A stretch of 64,000 nucleotides of DNA from Clostridia bacterium (GCA_910576205.1 CAJTHL010000005.1:62001-126000), one strand, 5' to 3'. Shown: positions 34,789 to 45,020, numbered from the stretch's first letter. Notes: generated from the letters alone by a model not told the origin. A program made the numbers and translations.

Positions 34789-36378
34789 CTATCTTCCAAA
34801 TTCTTCCAGGATCAATCCTTTGTTGCGGTCCAGGGTCATGCCAATGCTCCATTCATTAACCCAGATAAGAAGCGGACGGCCTTTTAAGTCCTTGATTTTC
34901 TTCATGTCCGAGGTGCCCACCAGACGGCCCATATCGATCTCCTCATTACCGATCCAGCGGATATACTCATAGGGCAGCTTTTCCATGTGGATATCCACAT
35001 TGTATTCATTTTCCAGACGGTACTTGAGGACTTCAAACTGCAGAACCCCCACCACCCCCACAATAATCTCCTCCATGCCGGTTTTAAACTCCTGGAAAAT
35101 CTGGATAGCGCCCTCCTGGGCGATCTGCTCAATTCCCTTCACGAACTGCTTGCGCTTCATGGTGTCCACCTGGCGCACCCTGGCAAAATGCTCCGGCGCA
35201 AAGGTGGGGATTCCCTCATACCGGAAAGTCTCCCCCGGCATGCAGATCGTATCCCCTATGGAGAAAATGCCCGGGTCAAAGACGCCGATAATATCCCCGG
35301 CATAGGCCTCCTCCACCATCTTCCTGTCGGACGCCATAAGCTGCTGGGGCTGGGAAAGGCGCATTTTCTTATTGCCCTGCACGTGAAAGACCTCCATGCC
35401 CGCCGTAAATTTCCCGGAGCAGATACGCATAAAGGCAATGCGGTCCCGGTGTGCCTTATTCATATTGGCCTGGATTTTAAAGACAAAGGCGGAAAATTCC
35501 CGGCCCATGGGATCCACGGTTCCGCAGTCTGCTGTCCTTGGCAGAGGGGAGCTTGTCATTTTAAGGAAATGCTGGAGAAACGTTTCCACGCCGAAATTGG
35601 TGAGGGCGGAGCCGAAAAACACTGGGGAGAGCTCTCCCGCCGTAACCTTCTCCTGGTCAAACTCCGCGCTTGCGCCGTCCAGAAGCTCAATATCCTCCAT
35701 AAGCTTCTCCCGCATCTCCTCCCCCAGAAGCTCCCGGGCCTGGAAAGAATCCACAGAGATTTCCAGCTCCTGGCCCTCCTTTGTGCCCTTCTCCGTGTCG
35801 GAGAACAGCAGGATATTTTTGGTGTTCCTGTCGTAGACCCCCTTAAATCCCTTGCCGGAGCCCAAAGGCCAGTTGACGGGACAGGTGGCGATGCCCAGCT
35901 CATTTTCAATATCGTCCAGGAGCTCGAAAATATCCATGGCATCCCGGTCCATCTTGTTGATAAAGGTAAAAATGGGGATGTGGCGCATGGCGCAGACCTT
36001 AAAGAGCTTCCGGGTCTGGGCCTCCACGCCCTTGGAGCCGTCGATAACCATCACCGCCGAGTCCGCAGCCATAAGCGTCCGGTAGGTGTCCTCCGAGAAA
36101 TCCTGGTGTCCCGGCGTGTCCAGAATATTGATGCAGCTTCCCTCATACTGAAACTGCAACACGGAGGAGGTGACGGAAATTCCCCTCTCCTTCTCAATCT
36201 CCATCCAGTCGGACACCGCGTGGCGGGCCGTGGCCTTGCCCTTTACGGAGCCGGCCAGATTGATGGCTCCGCCGTACAGCAGAAATTTCTCCGTCAGTGT
36301 GGTTTTCCCCGCGTCCGGATGGGAAATAATGGCAAATGTCCGGCGGCGGCTGATTTCATTTTCGTATTTCTTTTCCAT
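34789..36378 (-). CDS. prfC: Peptide chain release factor 3
   Basis: RF3 is the GTPase that recycles RF1/RF2 after termination. The 529-residue protein has the G1 motif SHPDAGKTTLTEK near 19, the switch II region ILDTPGHQDFSEDTYR near 90, NKMDRDAMD near 145, and the RF3-typical C-terminal segments GVVGVLQFEVLKYRLENEY and PYEYIRWIG. Length and motifs are normal. Confidence 0.96.
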   Translation of the reverse strand: MEKKYENEISRRRTFAIISHPDAGKTTLTEKFLLYGGAINLAGSVKGKATARHAVSDWMEIEKERGISVTSSVLQFQYEGSCINILDTPGHQDFSEDTYRTLMAADSAVMVIDGSKGVEAQTRKLFKVCAMRHIPIFTFINKMDRDAMDIFELLDDIENELGIATCPVNWPLGSGKGFKGVYDRNTKNILLFSDTEKGTKEGQELEISVDSFQARELLGEEMREKLMEDIELLDGASAEFDQEKVTAGELSPVFFGSALTNFGVETFLQHFLKMTSSPLPRTADCGTVDPMGREFSAFVFKIQANMNKAHRDRIAFMRICSGKFTAGMEVFHVQGNKKMRLSQPQQLMASDRKMVEEAYAGDIIGVFDPGIFSIGDTICMPGETFRYEGIPTFAPEHFARVRQVDTMKRKQFVKGIEQIAQEGAIQIFQEFKTGMEEIIVGVVGVLQFEVLKYRLENEYNVDIHMEKLPYEYIRWIGNEEIDMGRLVGTSDMKKIKDLKGRPLLIWVNEWSIGMTLDRNKGLILEEFGR

Positions 36379-36548
36379 AGTGATTGTCTACCTAACATGA
36401 TTTACAATTTTTTACTTTTCGGCTCCCACTCTTTCCGGCCCTGTTCCAGAAAAGACCAGGAAGAGGCAGGCCGCCTCATTAAGTATACACATTTTTGCTG
36501 GTTTTGCAAGGCAAAGTAAAGATTTCTGCGATTATCCCGCCGGATATC

Positions 36549-37046
36549 TCAAAGTAATCTGTCAAAGGCCAGCTTGTCCCCCTGGTATACGATAATCCCG
36601 CAGTTCTTAAACCCGTTCTTTTTAAAGATATGCTGCATGCGCTTGTTGGGGAAATCCGTATCCCCCCGGATATAGCGGACATTTTTGCTTAAGCATAAGT
36701 CTTTAATCAGCTGGAAGGCCGTGTCCGTAAGACCCCTCCCGCGAAATTCCCTGCCAAAGGCCAGCCGGTGGACTACCGCATAGGGCTCCTGGCTTTGCCA
36801 TTCTCCCCGGATATCCTCATAGGCCGGCTCCCCGTCAAAGTCAATGTACATGTATCCGGCGATCTCCCCGTCCACCTTCAGCACATAGCCTTTTCCGATT
36901 CTGATATCATTCTCAATAATGGCCCTGCTGGGGTAGTCCTCTGTCCACTGGACAAAGCCCTGCTCCCTCTGAAACTCCCTGCCCTGGCTAATAAGCTCCC
37001 AGCACCTTTCCAGATCCTCCTGTTTTGCCTGTTCCAAAGTATTCAT
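36549..37046 (-). CDS. GNAT family N-acetyltransferase
   Basis: The 165-residue protein has the acetyl-CoA binding loop AFGREFRGRGLTDTAFQLI near 92-110, preceded by the beta strand YAVVHRLAF, and ends with the YIRGDTDFPNKRMQHIFKK and NGFKNCG pattern of the family. Substrate unknown. It lies 24 bases after the Fe-S protein gene in the same direction. Confidence 0.88.
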   Translation of the reverse strand: MNTLEQAKQEDLERCWELISQGREFQREQGFVQWTEDYPSRAIIENDIRIGKGYVLKVDGEIAGYMYIDFDGEPAYEDIRGEWQSQEPYAVVHRLAFGREFRGRGLTDTAFQLIKDLCLSKNVRYIRGDTDFPNKRMQHIFKKNGFKNCGIIVYQGDKLAFDRLL

Positions 37047-37070
37047 GTATTTCCTCCGTATTCTCTTAAA

Positions 37071-37892
37071 TTACAGCGCGTTCTTCGGGCACGCCTTCGC
37101 ACACTCGTAGCATAAAATACACTCTGTTCCATTTTCCCGCTTTCTCGAATTATCCGTCATATCCACATTCATGGGACAGACCTTTTTGCACTTTCCACAG
37201 GAAACACATTTGCTCTTGTCACATTTCACACGCAGCAGGGAAAAATAAGACATGGGCTTTAAAAATACCGTCACCGGGCATATATATTTGCAAAAGGCGC
37301 GGTTGTCCTTCAGCGAAACTGCCAGAATGATTCCCACCAGATAATACAAGCCGTTTCCAATGAGAAATGCCTGGAACATGACTCTTTGCATATCCTTTAC
37401 CTGTGCCAGAAACAGGGCGCCGACAAACAGGAGGGACAGCGCAAAGGTCCCATACCGTAGAAAGCCCCATTTTTTCCTGGGATTTCGGGGAATTTTATAG
37501 GGCAGCAGGTCAAGGATCATGGCCGTCCAGCAGGCAAACCCGCACCAGCCCCGCCCAAATACCAGGGGGCCAAATATCTTTGCCACCGCGTAATGGATGG
37601 TGGCCGCCTCAAAAACCCCTGTGAAGAGATAGTACCAGAACCCTTCGATCTGCATATTCTCCCTGGATAGAATTCCCAGATAAATAAGCATATATGCTCC
37701 CACCAGGAATTGCGCCACCCTCCGGGCGTGCTTATAGCGAAGCCGGAACAGGAGGATTCCCGCGGCAAGGGATGTTCCGATATAGGTAAAATTCAGCAGG
37801 AAAAACAGATTGTCTTTGGTAAGCCAGAGCGTGACGGCTATTGTCTCAAAGATCAGCCACATGGCGGCTGGCAAGGTGATCTTTTTTAACAT
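37071..37892 (-). CDS. Membrane 4Fe-4S protein of the NapH/MauN type
   Basis: The 273-residue protein has about five hydrophobic helices (first at 8-30), the conserved GRGWCGFACWTAMILDLLP loop near 112 that places Cys residues at the membrane, and two C-terminal 4Fe-4S clusters (CDKSKCVSCGKCKKVCPM near 224 and CILCYECAKACP near 258). Family members pass electrons between quinol or flavin partners and soluble enzymes. It lies five bases after the nitroreductase gene, which could be its redox partner (inference). Confidence 0.85.
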   Translation of the reverse strand: MLKKITLPAAMWLIFETIAVTLWLTKDNLFFLLNFTYIGTSLAAGILLFRLRYKHARRVAQFLVGAYMLIYLGILSRENMQIEGFWYYLFTGVFEAATIHYAVAKIFGPLVFGRGWCGFACWTAMILDLLPYKIPRNPRKKWGFLRYGTFALSLLFVGALFLAQVKDMQRVMFQAFLIGNGLYYLVGIILAVSLKDNRAFCKYICPVTVFLKPMSYFSLLRVKCDKSKCVSCGKCKKVCPMNVDMTDNSRKRENGTECILCYECAKACPKNAL

Positions 37893-37897
37893 GAAAA

Positions 37898-38428
37898 TCA
37901 GCGCCCTCCAAACCTGTTAAACCAGGCCCGCTCCTCAAACGCCTTCTTTTCCTTTCTGGGAGGCAGCTCTTGGGCCGGAATGCCTACGGGAAGCAGGCAG
38001 ACCAGCCGGTACTCTTCCGGCACCTCCAGGAAATCCGCCATTTCCTTTGCGCAGCCCCGCACATTTCCCTCATACCAGCAGGTTTCATAACCCATGGATT
38101 TAATGGCTAACAGCATATTCTCCATGGCCGCGCCATAATCCTGCACATGATAGCAGTGTCCGTCCACCCCGGCAATCTCCCTGGTAAATACAAGGATGCA
38201 GGCAGGCATGGTCTGGCAGGACGGTTTTGCAAAAATACGTTTAATCTCATCTAACACCTTCCCGTCGTCTACCGCAAGGAAGGAGGCCGTCTGCCTGTTG
38301 CACCCGGAAGGCGCGGCTATACCTGCCTTCAGGATGGTGACAAGATCCTCCCTGGGCACCGGGGTATCCTGGAACGGCCCCCGATAGCTGGACCGCGTAA
38401 AAATTGTGTCTAGTGTCTGGTTATTCAT
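37898..38428 (-). CDS. Nitroreductase family protein
   Basis: The 176-residue FMN-dependent family protein has the opening IFTRSSYRGPFQDTPV with its FMN-contacting RSS, AAPSGCNRQTASFLAV near 44, QDYGAAMENMLLAIKSMGYE near 100 and the closing LPVGIPAQELPPRK. The start MNNQTLDT has AGGAGG six bases upstream, where the AGGAGG is the end of the palindromic repeat. It is coupled to the membrane Fe-S protein. Confidence 0.9.
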   Translation of the reverse strand: MNNQTLDTIFTRSSYRGPFQDTPVPREDLVTILKAGIAAPSGCNRQTASFLAVDDGKVLDEIKRIFAKPSCQTMPACILVFTREIAGVDGHCYHVQDYGAAMENMLLAIKSMGYETCWYEGNVRGCAKEMADFLEVPEEYRLVCLLPVGIPAQELPPRKEKKAFEERAWFNRFGGR

Positions 38429-38440
38429 CCTATACCTCCT

Positions 38441-38545
38441 ATTCCAGTACCGCATCTCCCCCTCCAAGCCTCTATGTGCTGGAAGGATTTCCAGCCATTA
38501 TACGTCTGGAAATCCTTCCGGGACTTGTCCGGGCAGATGCTGTTT
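38441..38545 (-). repeat. Palindromic leader repeat, single unit, between the chemoreceptor and nitroreductase genes
   Basis: One unit from 38452 (GCATCTCCCC) to 38540 (GGGCAGATGC). It fills the gap exactly: five bases separate it from the chemoreceptor stop codon, and its tail GCGGTACTGGAATAGGAGG supplies the nitroreductase ribosome-binding site. Confidence 0.85.
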
Positions 38546-40552
38546 TTAATTTTTCAGCCGGAAGCGGGAAACCAGCTCTTTCAGCATGGCCGCCTGGCCG
38601 GACAGCTCCTCGCTGGCGGCGGCGCTGGCCTCCGCTGTGGCTACGTTGTTCTGGACGACGCTGGAGATCTGTCCGATTCCGTGGGTGATCTCCGCCGTGT
38701 TTTCCTCCTGTTGTTTCGTATACTCCGCAATACCGCTAATAAGGCTGCTCATCTCATCCGCCCTGGCGACTACCTCCAGCATGGAATCCGCTGTTTTCTG
38801 AGCTGCTCCCACGCCCTCCTCCATAAATTCCACGGTCTGTCCCAGAAGCACGGTGGTTTCCCGGGCTGCCGCAGAGGATTTTCCCGCCAGGTTTCTGACT
38901 TCATCCGCCACCACCGCAAAGCCCTTCCCGGCCTCGCCTGCCCGGGCAGCTTCCACCGCCGCGTTCAGCGCCAGGATATTTGTCTGAAACGCAATGTCCT
39001 CTATGGTCTTTACGATCTGGTGGATCTCCGAGGACTTGTTGCTGATATTCTGAATCACAAGGGTGAGATTGCGCATTTTCTGGTCGCTCTCTAAAAGCCC
39101 GCTCTTAACCTCCCTGGAAATACGGTCTGCCTCCTGGGCGCCTTTGGCGATCTTATGAACGCTGTCCGACACAGAGCCGATGTGTCCGGCCAGGGTTTCC
39201 ACTGCGGCCGCCTGCTCTGTAGATCCCTGGGACAATGTAACCGCCCCGTTGGAAACCTGCTCCGCTCCCGCCGCCACTTCCCGGGAAGAAGTGCGCAGTT
39301 TACCCATAGTGCCGTTCATAGAATAGGAGATTTCTTCCAGCGAAGTCTTAATCTTGGCAAACTCACCGGCATAATCATTTTCCAGTGTAAAAGTGAGATT
39401 TCCGGCTGCTATCTCCCGAAGCTTCTCCGAAATCTCATCGATATACCTTACATAATCCCTAAGCCTGAGGGTAACCTGGTTAAAGTCAAAGGCCAGCACG
39501 CCCAGTTCATCCCTGGACTGGTAATGGATGGTCTGCTCCAGCTCCCCTTCCGCAATCCTTGTGGCCGCCTGACTAAGCTCCGCCACCGGCCTGCCGATAA
39601 TGCGCCGTACCTGGAGCGCTACAAGAAGCGCCATCACACACACAGCAAGAACCGCCATTACCAGCATAGTGACGGTCAGACGGTGAAGCTCGCTTAACAC
39701 CTCTCCCCTGGACACGTAGGCCACTGCCGTCCAGTCGCTTCCCGGTACCTCCGACACCTGGATATAAGTATTTTTGTAAACAGACAGGCCCGTCTTTCCG
39801 GCTTTGATCTGCTCCTCCACATAGGCATAGCTGTTGTCATTGATTTCGCTGAGCTTTTTCCCGGTAAATTCCGCGTTCTGGTGCCCGATAATGGTATCCG
39901 TCCGGGTATCCACCAGGAAAATTCCGCCGGTCTCCTCAATCTGTACCTGGCTTACAATCCTGGAAATAGAGTCCAGGTAAACGTCCGCTGCCGCTACGCC
40001 CCGCACCTGACCGGCCGCCGTTTTCAGCACGCCCGAAGCGCCTACCACATAGGACTGGCTGTCCTCGTCAAAATAGACGTCCCCCAGAATAAATTTCTCC
40101 GCATTGATTCCGTCCTTATACCAGGACTTTTCCAAGGCGTTGAAATCCGGTCCGGGCACAAAAGACGCATGGTACAGGGAGCCGTCCGTCAGAGCCACAT
40201 AAAGCCCCGCAGGGTATGCGCTGTTCTGATCCACCGTATGCCTGATATATTCCTCCATGGCAGGAATGTCCATATCCTCATACTGAATGGTATCCCGCTG
40301 CATTTCCAGCATGGTAAGCGTCTGGTTCATCCACGCCCCGGTTTCCTGAAGGGTGCTCTCCATAGTGGTCTGAAGCAGGTTCTCGCTCTTTTCCAGCAGC
40401 GTATCCGACATCTGGACATAAACCACCCCCAGCAGCGCGCCCAGCGCAATGAGAACACTCAGAATAATAGCCAGCATCAGTTTAGACGTAATCCCCCATC
40501 CCCAACGCACCCTGTCGTTATTTCCGGATCTTTTCATATTTTCTCCGTTCAT
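38546..40552 (-). CDS. Methyl-accepting chemotaxis protein with extracellular Cache sensor
   Basis: The product of about 668 residues has a membrane helix near residues 20-48, an extracytoplasmic Cache-type domain (about 50-280, with [31 protein letters not shown]), a second helix (about 295-320), a HAMP domain ([20 protein letters not shown]) and the signalling domain with the hairpin tip [20 protein letters not shown]. No C-terminal CheR pentapeptide is seen. ATG 40552 has GGGGGAG nine bases upstream; in-frame ATGs at 40570 and 40537 are alternatives. The ligand is unknown. Confidence 0.92.
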   Translation of the reverse strand: MNGENMKRSGNNDRVRWGWGITSKLMLAIILSVLIALGALLGVVYVQMSDTLLEKSENLLQTTMESTLQETGAWMNQTLTMLEMQRDTIQYEDMDIPAMEEYIRHTVDQNSAYPAGLYVALTDGSLYHASFVPGPDFNALEKSWYKDGINAEKFILGDVYFDEDSQSYVVGASGVLKTAAGQVRGVAAADVYLDSISRIVSQVQIEETGGIFLVDTRTDTIIGHQNAEFTGKKLSEINDNSYAYVEEQIKAGKTGLSVYKNTYIQVSEVPGSDWTAVAYVSRGEVLSELHRLTVTMLVMAVLAVCVMALLVALQVRRIIGRPVAELSQAATRIAEGELEQTIHYQSRDELGVLAFDFNQVTLRLRDYVRYIDEISEKLREIAAGNLTFTLENDYAGEFAKIKTSLEEISYSMNGTMGKLRTSSREVAAGAEQVSNGAVTLSQGSTEQAAAVETLAGHIGSVSDSVHKIAKGAQEADRISREVKSGLLESDQKMRNLTLVIQNISNKSSEIHQIVKTIEDIAFQTNILALNAAVEAARAGEAGKGFAVVADEVRNLAGKSSAAARETTVLLGQTVEFMEEGVGAAQKTADSMLEVVARADEMSSLISGIAEYTKQQEENTAEITHGIGQISSVVQNNVATAEASAAASEELSGQAAMLKELVSRFRLKN

Positions 40553-40752
40553 CTTTAAGTACTCCCCCATATAATTTTTCTAAAACTACCTATGACAGAT
40601 TTATCCACTGCTATTATAGCAGACGTAACCGGGAATAGCAATCTGTCTTTCTGCAAATCCCCCCAAGGGAATCCCCGGCGGAAAAACCGCCCCGCTTCGT
40701 CTGGATCCCCCTCCTGTTACCACATAATTTTCTGGTATTTTTCAGAATCCTG

Positions 40753-40780
40753 TTGAAAAATTTTCTGCAATTAGTATAAT
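40753..40780 (+). promoter_or_regulatory. SigA-like promoter of the cobI operon
   Basis: TTGAAA (40753-40758) and TATAAT (40775-40780) are separated by 16 bases. Transcription would run through the tandem repeats at 40811-41056 into cobI. Confidence 0.65.
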
Positions 40781-40810
40781 GGAAAGAAAACTCAATCGTA
40801 TTTCCCCCCT

Positions 40811-41056
40811 CCAGTACAGCAGAGATTGGGAGGGCAGATGCGATACTAAAAAATCAGCATCTGCCCGGACAAGGCCCGGAAGGATTTCTGGACGCTCTGG
40901 CGACCGGAAATTCTTCCAGTACACAAGCCTTGGGAGGGCAGATGCGGTACTAAAAATCAGCATCTGCCCGGACAAGGCCCGGAAGGATTTCTGGACGCTC
41001 TGGCGACCGGAAATTCTTCCAGTACACAGGCCTTGGGAGGGCAGATGCGGTACTAA
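40811..41056 (+). repeat. Palindromic leader repeat, one truncated and two full units, upstream of cobI
   Basis: This is the clearest copy for structure. Full units start at 40857 and 40960 (period 103), each 89 bp from GCATCTGCCC to GGGCAGATGC, which are exact complements. Inside, CAAGGCC pairs with GGCCTTG, and GGAAGGATTTC pairs nearly with GAAATTCTTCC, so a unit can form one long hairpin. Units are joined by GGTACTAAAAATCA. The last tail is followed by AACAGGAGG and the cobI start. Confidence 0.9.
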
Positions 41057-41073
41057 AAACAGGAGGATTATTT

Positions 41074-41769
41074 ATGGCTGGAATTTTATACGGGGTGGGC
41101 GTCGGCCCGGGAGACCCGGAACTTATGACTTTAAAGGCTGTGCGCCTGGTTCGTGAAAATGAGGTGATCGCCCTTCCGGGACCCGAGGCTAAGGAGACGG
41201 TAGCCTATCAGATCGCCGTGCAGGCTGTGCCGGAGCTGGCTCACAAGACGCTTTTATCCCTTGTAATGCCCATGACCCACGACAAGGACGAGATGGCCCG
41301 CAACCACGAGAAAGCGGCGGATACCGTCGCGGAGTATCTGAAGCAGGGGAAAAATGTGGTGTTTCTCACCCTGGGAGACCCCACCATCTACTCCACCTAT
41401 CTGTATGTGCAGAAACGCGTCCAGGCACGGGGCTATGAGGCCGCCCTGGTAAGCGGCATCACCTCCTTCTGCGCTGCCGCAGCCCGGACAAACACCCCCC
41501 TGGTGGAATGGAGCGAACAGCTTCACGTGCTTCCCGCCGTCCACCGTCTGGAGGATTCCCTAAACCAGCCAGGCACCTATGTGCTGATGAAATCCGGCCG
41601 GAAAATGCAGCAGGTCAAGGAGATTCTCTCTGCCAGCGGCCGTAATGTGGTGATGGTGGAAAACTGTGGCATGGAAAATGAACATATTTACAGAAGTACA
41701 GCGGAAATCCCGGACGACGCCGGATACTATTCCCTTATTATAGCAAAGGAGCCTACGGCGCAGGCATGA
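41074..41769 (+). CDS. cobI: Precorrin-2/cobalt-factor-2 C20-methyltransferase
   Basis: This is a SAM-dependent methyltransferase of corrin ring synthesis. The 231-residue protein has the N-terminal LYGVGVGPGDPELMTLKAV, the GDPTIYSTYLYV motif near 108, SGITSFCAAAARTNTPLVE near 128 and a C-terminal ENCGMENEHIYRS, all typical of CobI/CbiL. The rest of the cobalamin genes are not in the window, and it is coupled by overlap to an ABC transporter instead, an unusual location. Confidence 0.9.
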   Translation: MAGILYGVGVGPGDPELMTLKAVRLVRENEVIALPGPEAKETVAYQIAVQAVPELAHKTLLSLVMPMTHDKDEMARNHEKAADTVAEYLKQGKNVVFLTLGDPTIYSTYLYVQKRVQARGYEAALVSGITSFCAAAARTNTPLVEWSEQLHVLPAVHRLEDSLNQPGTYVLMKSGRKMQQVKEILSASGRNVVMVENCGMENEHIYRSTAEIPDDAGYYSLIIAKEPTAQA

Positions 41770-42602
41770 TCGAGCTTAGAAACCTTACGAAAACCTTTGA
41801 GAACTTCACCGCCGTAGATTCCTTGAATTTAAAAATCGAAACAGGCGAATTTTTCGGTCTTCTTGGGCCAAACGGCGCCGGGAAAACCACTACCATCAGC
41901 ATGCTGTCCACACTGCTTCTTCCCACTTCCGGGGAGATTTTCATTGACGGGGAGCTCCTAAGCCGCAACCGCCAGGACATTAAGCGGAAAGTCAGCGTCA
42001 TTACCCAGGAGTACTCCATGCGCCAGGATATGGATATGGAGGAGATCATGGAATACCAGGGCCGCCTCTACTTTATGCCCCTTCGGGAAATCCGTTCCCG
42101 GACAAAAGAGCTGCTTGCCTTTGCCGGCCTTACAGAGCACCGGCGAAAAACCATCCGCAAGCTCTCCGGCGGCATGAAGCGGAAGCTTATGGTGTGCAGG
42201 GCCCTTCTCACCAGCCCGGAAATTCTCCTGCTGGACGAACCCACCGCCGGTATGGATCCCATCTCCCGGCGGCAGATGTGGAATCTGCTGCGCCAGCTAA
42301 ACGAGCAGGGCCTCACCATTCTTCTGACCACCCACTATATCGAGGAAGCCCAATCCCTCTGCGGCCGGGTTGCCCTTATGAGCGGCGGAAAGTTAAACGA
42401 AACCGATACCCCCGCCCGTCTGATTGAAAAGCTGGGAGCCTACGCCGTGGACGAGCTCCGTCCCGACGGCCTTCACAGCCGCTTTTTCTCCCAGAGGGAG
42501 GAAGCCATCTCCTATCTGTCCGGCCTCCCCGGCTCCTGCACATTGCGGGATACCACCCTGGAGGACGTCTTTGTGGAGCATGTGGGAAAACGGTTATCTT
42601 AA
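41766..42602 (+). CDS. ABC transporter ATP-binding protein (DrrA-like exporter type)
   Basis: The 278-residue ATPase has Walker A GPNGAGKTTT near 37, signature KLSGGMKRKLMVCRALL near 134, Walker B ILLLDEPTAGMDP near 156 and the switch His in TTHYIEEAQ. Its start overlaps the cobI stop (ATGA). The C-terminal extension (220-278) is usual for exporter ATPases. It forms a transporter with the permease at 42670-43401; the substrate is unknown. Confidence 0.92.
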   Translation: MIELRNLTKTFENFTAVDSLNLKIETGEFFGLLGPNGAGKTTTISMLSTLLLPTSGEIFIDGELLSRNRQDIKRKVSVITQEYSMRQDMDMEEIMEYQGRLYFMPLREIRSRTKELLAFAGLTEHRRKTIRKLSGGMKRKLMVCRALLTSPEILLLDEPTAGMDPISRRQMWNLLRQLNEQGLTILLTTHYIEEAQSLCGRVALMSGGKLNETDTPARLIEKLGAYAVDELRPDGLHSRFFSQREEAISYLSGLPGSCTLRDTTLEDVFVEHVGKRLS

Positions 42603-42655
42603 AACAGCATCTTCTGGTATACCAGAATCCCGAAAGGCAGATGCTGTAGCAGAAT
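42603..42655 (+). repeat. Shortened palindromic leader repeat between the ABC ATPase and permease genes
   Basis: Only the outer arms remain (ACAGCATCT at 42604, AGATGCTGT ending at 42647), enclosing a small perfect palindrome TTCTGGTATACCAGAA. The tail AGCAGAATAGGAG supplies the permease ribosome-binding site. It looks like an internal-deletion form of the larger repeat. Confidence 0.7.
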
Positions 42656-42669
42656 AGGAGTTCTTAATT

Positions 42670-43401
42670 ATGGGAATTGTAACGATACTCTGGGAAAAAT
42701 GGCGGGAATTTATCCGGGATTTCTCCCGCATTACGCTGGCCGCCATGGTGGCGCCGCTGATGTATCTGATTGTGTTTGGCTGGGGCATCCGCAACACCAT
42801 GAACGGGCAGCCCTATCTGTACTTTCTGATTCCCGGCGTGGTGTCCCTTACCACCATGAACGGAAGCTTCAACGCCATCGCCCAGAATCTGAATGTGCAG
42901 CGTCTCTATGAGAAGGCCTTCGACCAGGTCATTATCTCCCCCACGCCCCTGTGGCAGTTTGTGGCGGGACAAATCCTGGCAGGGGCGCTGCGGGGGCTGT
43001 ACGCGGGAGGAATTATCCTCTTCTTGATACTGCCTGTGGGAACGGGACTGAAATTTAACGCCGTTTCCATCCTGATTTTATTTTTAAACGGAGCCGTCTT
43101 TTCCTCCGTCGGAATCGTGGTTTCCTTTCTGGCAAAAAACCATGCGGATGTGCCCCGGTTTTCCAACTATATAATTATGCCCATGGCATATCTGTGCAAC
43201 ACCTTCTTCTCCACGGAGCAGATTCCCCACGGGGCCCGGGAGCTCATAGCAATCCTGCCCCTGTCGCAGACAAGCCGCATGGTGCGCAGCATTTCCGTGG
43301 GAGAACCGGCCAGGCTCTATGGAATCCTGGTCTTACTGGCTTATCTTACGGTATTTACGGCCATTGGCCTTTATTTCGTATATAAAAAGAAAAATCTGTA
43401 A
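42670..43401 (+). CDS. ABC-2 type transporter permease
   Basis: The 243-residue protein has six hydrophobic segments and the ABC-2/NodJ-like features VAPLMYLIVFGWGIRNTMN, YLYFLIPGVVSLTTMNGSF, an ISPTPLWQFVAGQILAGALR loop and FSNYIIMPMAYLCNTFFST. It is the membrane partner of the ATPase just upstream. Direction of transport in relatives is export. Confidence 0.9.
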   Translation: MGIVTILWEKWREFIRDFSRITLAAMVAPLMYLIVFGWGIRNTMNGQPYLYFLIPGVVSLTTMNGSFNAIAQNLNVQRLYEKAFDQVIISPTPLWQFVAGQILAGALRGLYAGGIILFLILPVGTGLKFNAVSILILFLNGAVFSSVGIVVSFLAKNHADVPRFSNYIIMPMAYLCNTFFSTEQIPHGARELIAILPLSQTSRMVRSISVGEPARLYGILVLLAYLTVFTAIGLYFVYKKKNL

Positions 43402-43412
43402 AGGAGACGTCT

Positions 43413-44981
43413 ATGAACGAGAAGCAAAACAAATACGAAATCACCTTCCTGCCTTCTGGAATCCGTTTCCAGGCAGAGGAAGGCATGACTCTTCTGGAAG
43501 CCCAGATCCAGGCAGGCTTAAAGCCGGATGCTCCCTGCGGCGGCAAGGGCACCTGCGGCAAATGTCTGGTGGACATTCAGACCAGCCAGGGCATCCGCCG
43601 GGAAAAAGCATGCTCCATCCATATTTCCGGGCCCCTCACCGTAGCATTGCTCCATGAACACCAGACCCAGGAAATCCTCACCCAGGGAACCGTGGGGGAT
43701 CCCCCCTGTAAGGTAGATCCCCTTCCTATCCCGGATGTACCCTCCGGGTATCTGGCCGCCTGCGACTTAGGCTCCACCACCATTGTGCTCTATCTCATGG
43801 ACGGGAAAAGCGGAAAGCTTCTGGCTACCACCAGCGCCCTCAATCCCCAGACCAGCTATTCTGCGGATGTCATCGGACGCATCGACTATGCCATTAAAAA
43901 CGGGCCAAAGGAATTAACCCAGGGAGTGCGAAAAGCCATTAACGATCTGTTGTCCGCTGCCTGCGGACAGGCCGGAATTCCCCGGGAGGAGGTAACCCAC
44001 CTCTGCCTGGTTGGAAACTGCTGTATGCATCATCTGTTTTTTGGGATTCCCACCAATTCCCTGGCTGTTATCCCCTACTCTCCCACGGTGACGGACGCCA
44101 TGGTAGAAACTGCCAGCGAATACGATATTTCCATGCATCCCCAGGGGGTGATTCTGGCCCTGCCAAACATGGCCGGGTTTGTGGGAGCCGACACGGTAGG
44201 CTGCCTAAGCGCCGCCCGTTTTGACCAGCAGGAAAAAATGACCCTGCTTCTGGATATCGGCACCAATGGGGAGCTTGTGCTGGGCACCTCCTCCCGCCGT
44301 CTCACCTGCTCCACCGCCGCAGGCCCTGCTCTGGAGGGGGCGAAAATTTCCTGCGGTATGCGGGGCGCCACAGGGGCTATCGACCATATGTGGCTGGAAA
44401 AGGGCCATTTGCATTACTCTGTTATCGGACAGGACAAAGACCCCTCTCTAAAGCCCTGCGGAATCTGCGGCTCTGGTCTGATTGACGCCGTCAGCATATT
44501 TCTGGACGCAGGCATTCTGGACGACACGGGTCGCTTTACGGACGCGGAAACCTGGCCGAATCCCGCCGCCTGCATCAAGGCAGAAGGCTTAACCGCTTAT
44601 TCCTTCTCCAACGGGGTTACCATCACCCAGAAGGATATCCGGGAGGTACAGCTTGCCAAGGCCGCTATCGCAGCCGGCATCCAGCTAATGTGTGACCAGC
44701 TGGACATCGCCCCGGCGGACATCCAGCAGGTGCTGATTGCAGGCGCCTTCGGAAACTATATGAACCCCGAAAGCGCCTGCCGCATCGGTCTCATTCCCCA
44801 GGCCTTAAAAGACCGGATTCTCCCCATGGGAAACGGCGCCGGAACCGGCGCACGCCTCTGTGCCCTAAACCAGACGGAATTTGCGCGGGCAAAGAAAATG
44901 GCTGTGGAGACGGAATTTCTGGAGCTGGCAAGTCTGGAGGATTTCCAGGATACCTTTGTGGACGAGCTGGGATTTGAGTAA
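43413..44981 (+). CDS. RACo-like corrinoid protein reactivator (2Fe-2S plus ASKHA ATPase)
   Basis: The 522-residue protein has an N-terminal 2Fe-2S ferredoxin domain (about 1-80, Cys cluster CGGKGTCGKC near 34-43 and a further Cys near 60), then an ASKHA-fold domain of the DUF4445 family (from about 110; AACDLGSTTIVLYLMDG, LCLVGNCCMHHLFFGIP, LLLDIGTNGELVLGTSSRR, CGICGSGLIDAVSIFLDAGI, VLIAGAFGNYM). Family members use ATP to re-reduce inactive Co(II) corrinoid proteins in methyl transfer. It lies 11 bases after the ABC permease. No corrinoid protein or methyltransferase is in the window. Confidence 0.9.
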   Translation: MNEKQNKYEITFLPSGIRFQAEEGMTLLEAQIQAGLKPDAPCGGKGTCGKCLVDIQTSQGIRREKACSIHISGPLTVALLHEHQTQEILTQGTVGDPPCKVDPLPIPDVPSGYLAACDLGSTTIVLYLMDGKSGKLLATTSALNPQTSYSADVIGRIDYAIKNGPKELTQGVRKAINDLLSAACGQAGIPREEVTHLCLVGNCCMHHLFFGIPTNSLAVIPYSPTVTDAMVETASEYDISMHPQGVILALPNMAGFVGADTVGCLSAARFDQQEKMTLLLDIGTNGELVLGTSSRRLTCSTAAGPALEGAKISCGMRGATGAIDHMWLEKGHLHYSVIGQDKDPSLKPCGICGSGLIDAVSIFLDAGILDDTGRFTDAETWPNPAACIKAEGLTAYSFSNGVTITQKDIREVQLAKAAIAAGIQLMCDQLDIAPADIQQVLIAGAFGNYMNPESACRIGLIPQALKDRILPMGNGAGTGARLCALNQTEFARAKKMAVETEFLELASLEDFQDTFVDELGFE

Positions 44982-45020
44982 AAGAACAGGTTAGACAGAA
45001 AAAATACAGTACATAATAAA

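Noticed and set aside
34987..36519. Long plus-strand frame opposite prfC
   Set aside because: It is the antisense of a clear RF3 gene; its His/Leu-rich composition is typical of a mirror frame.
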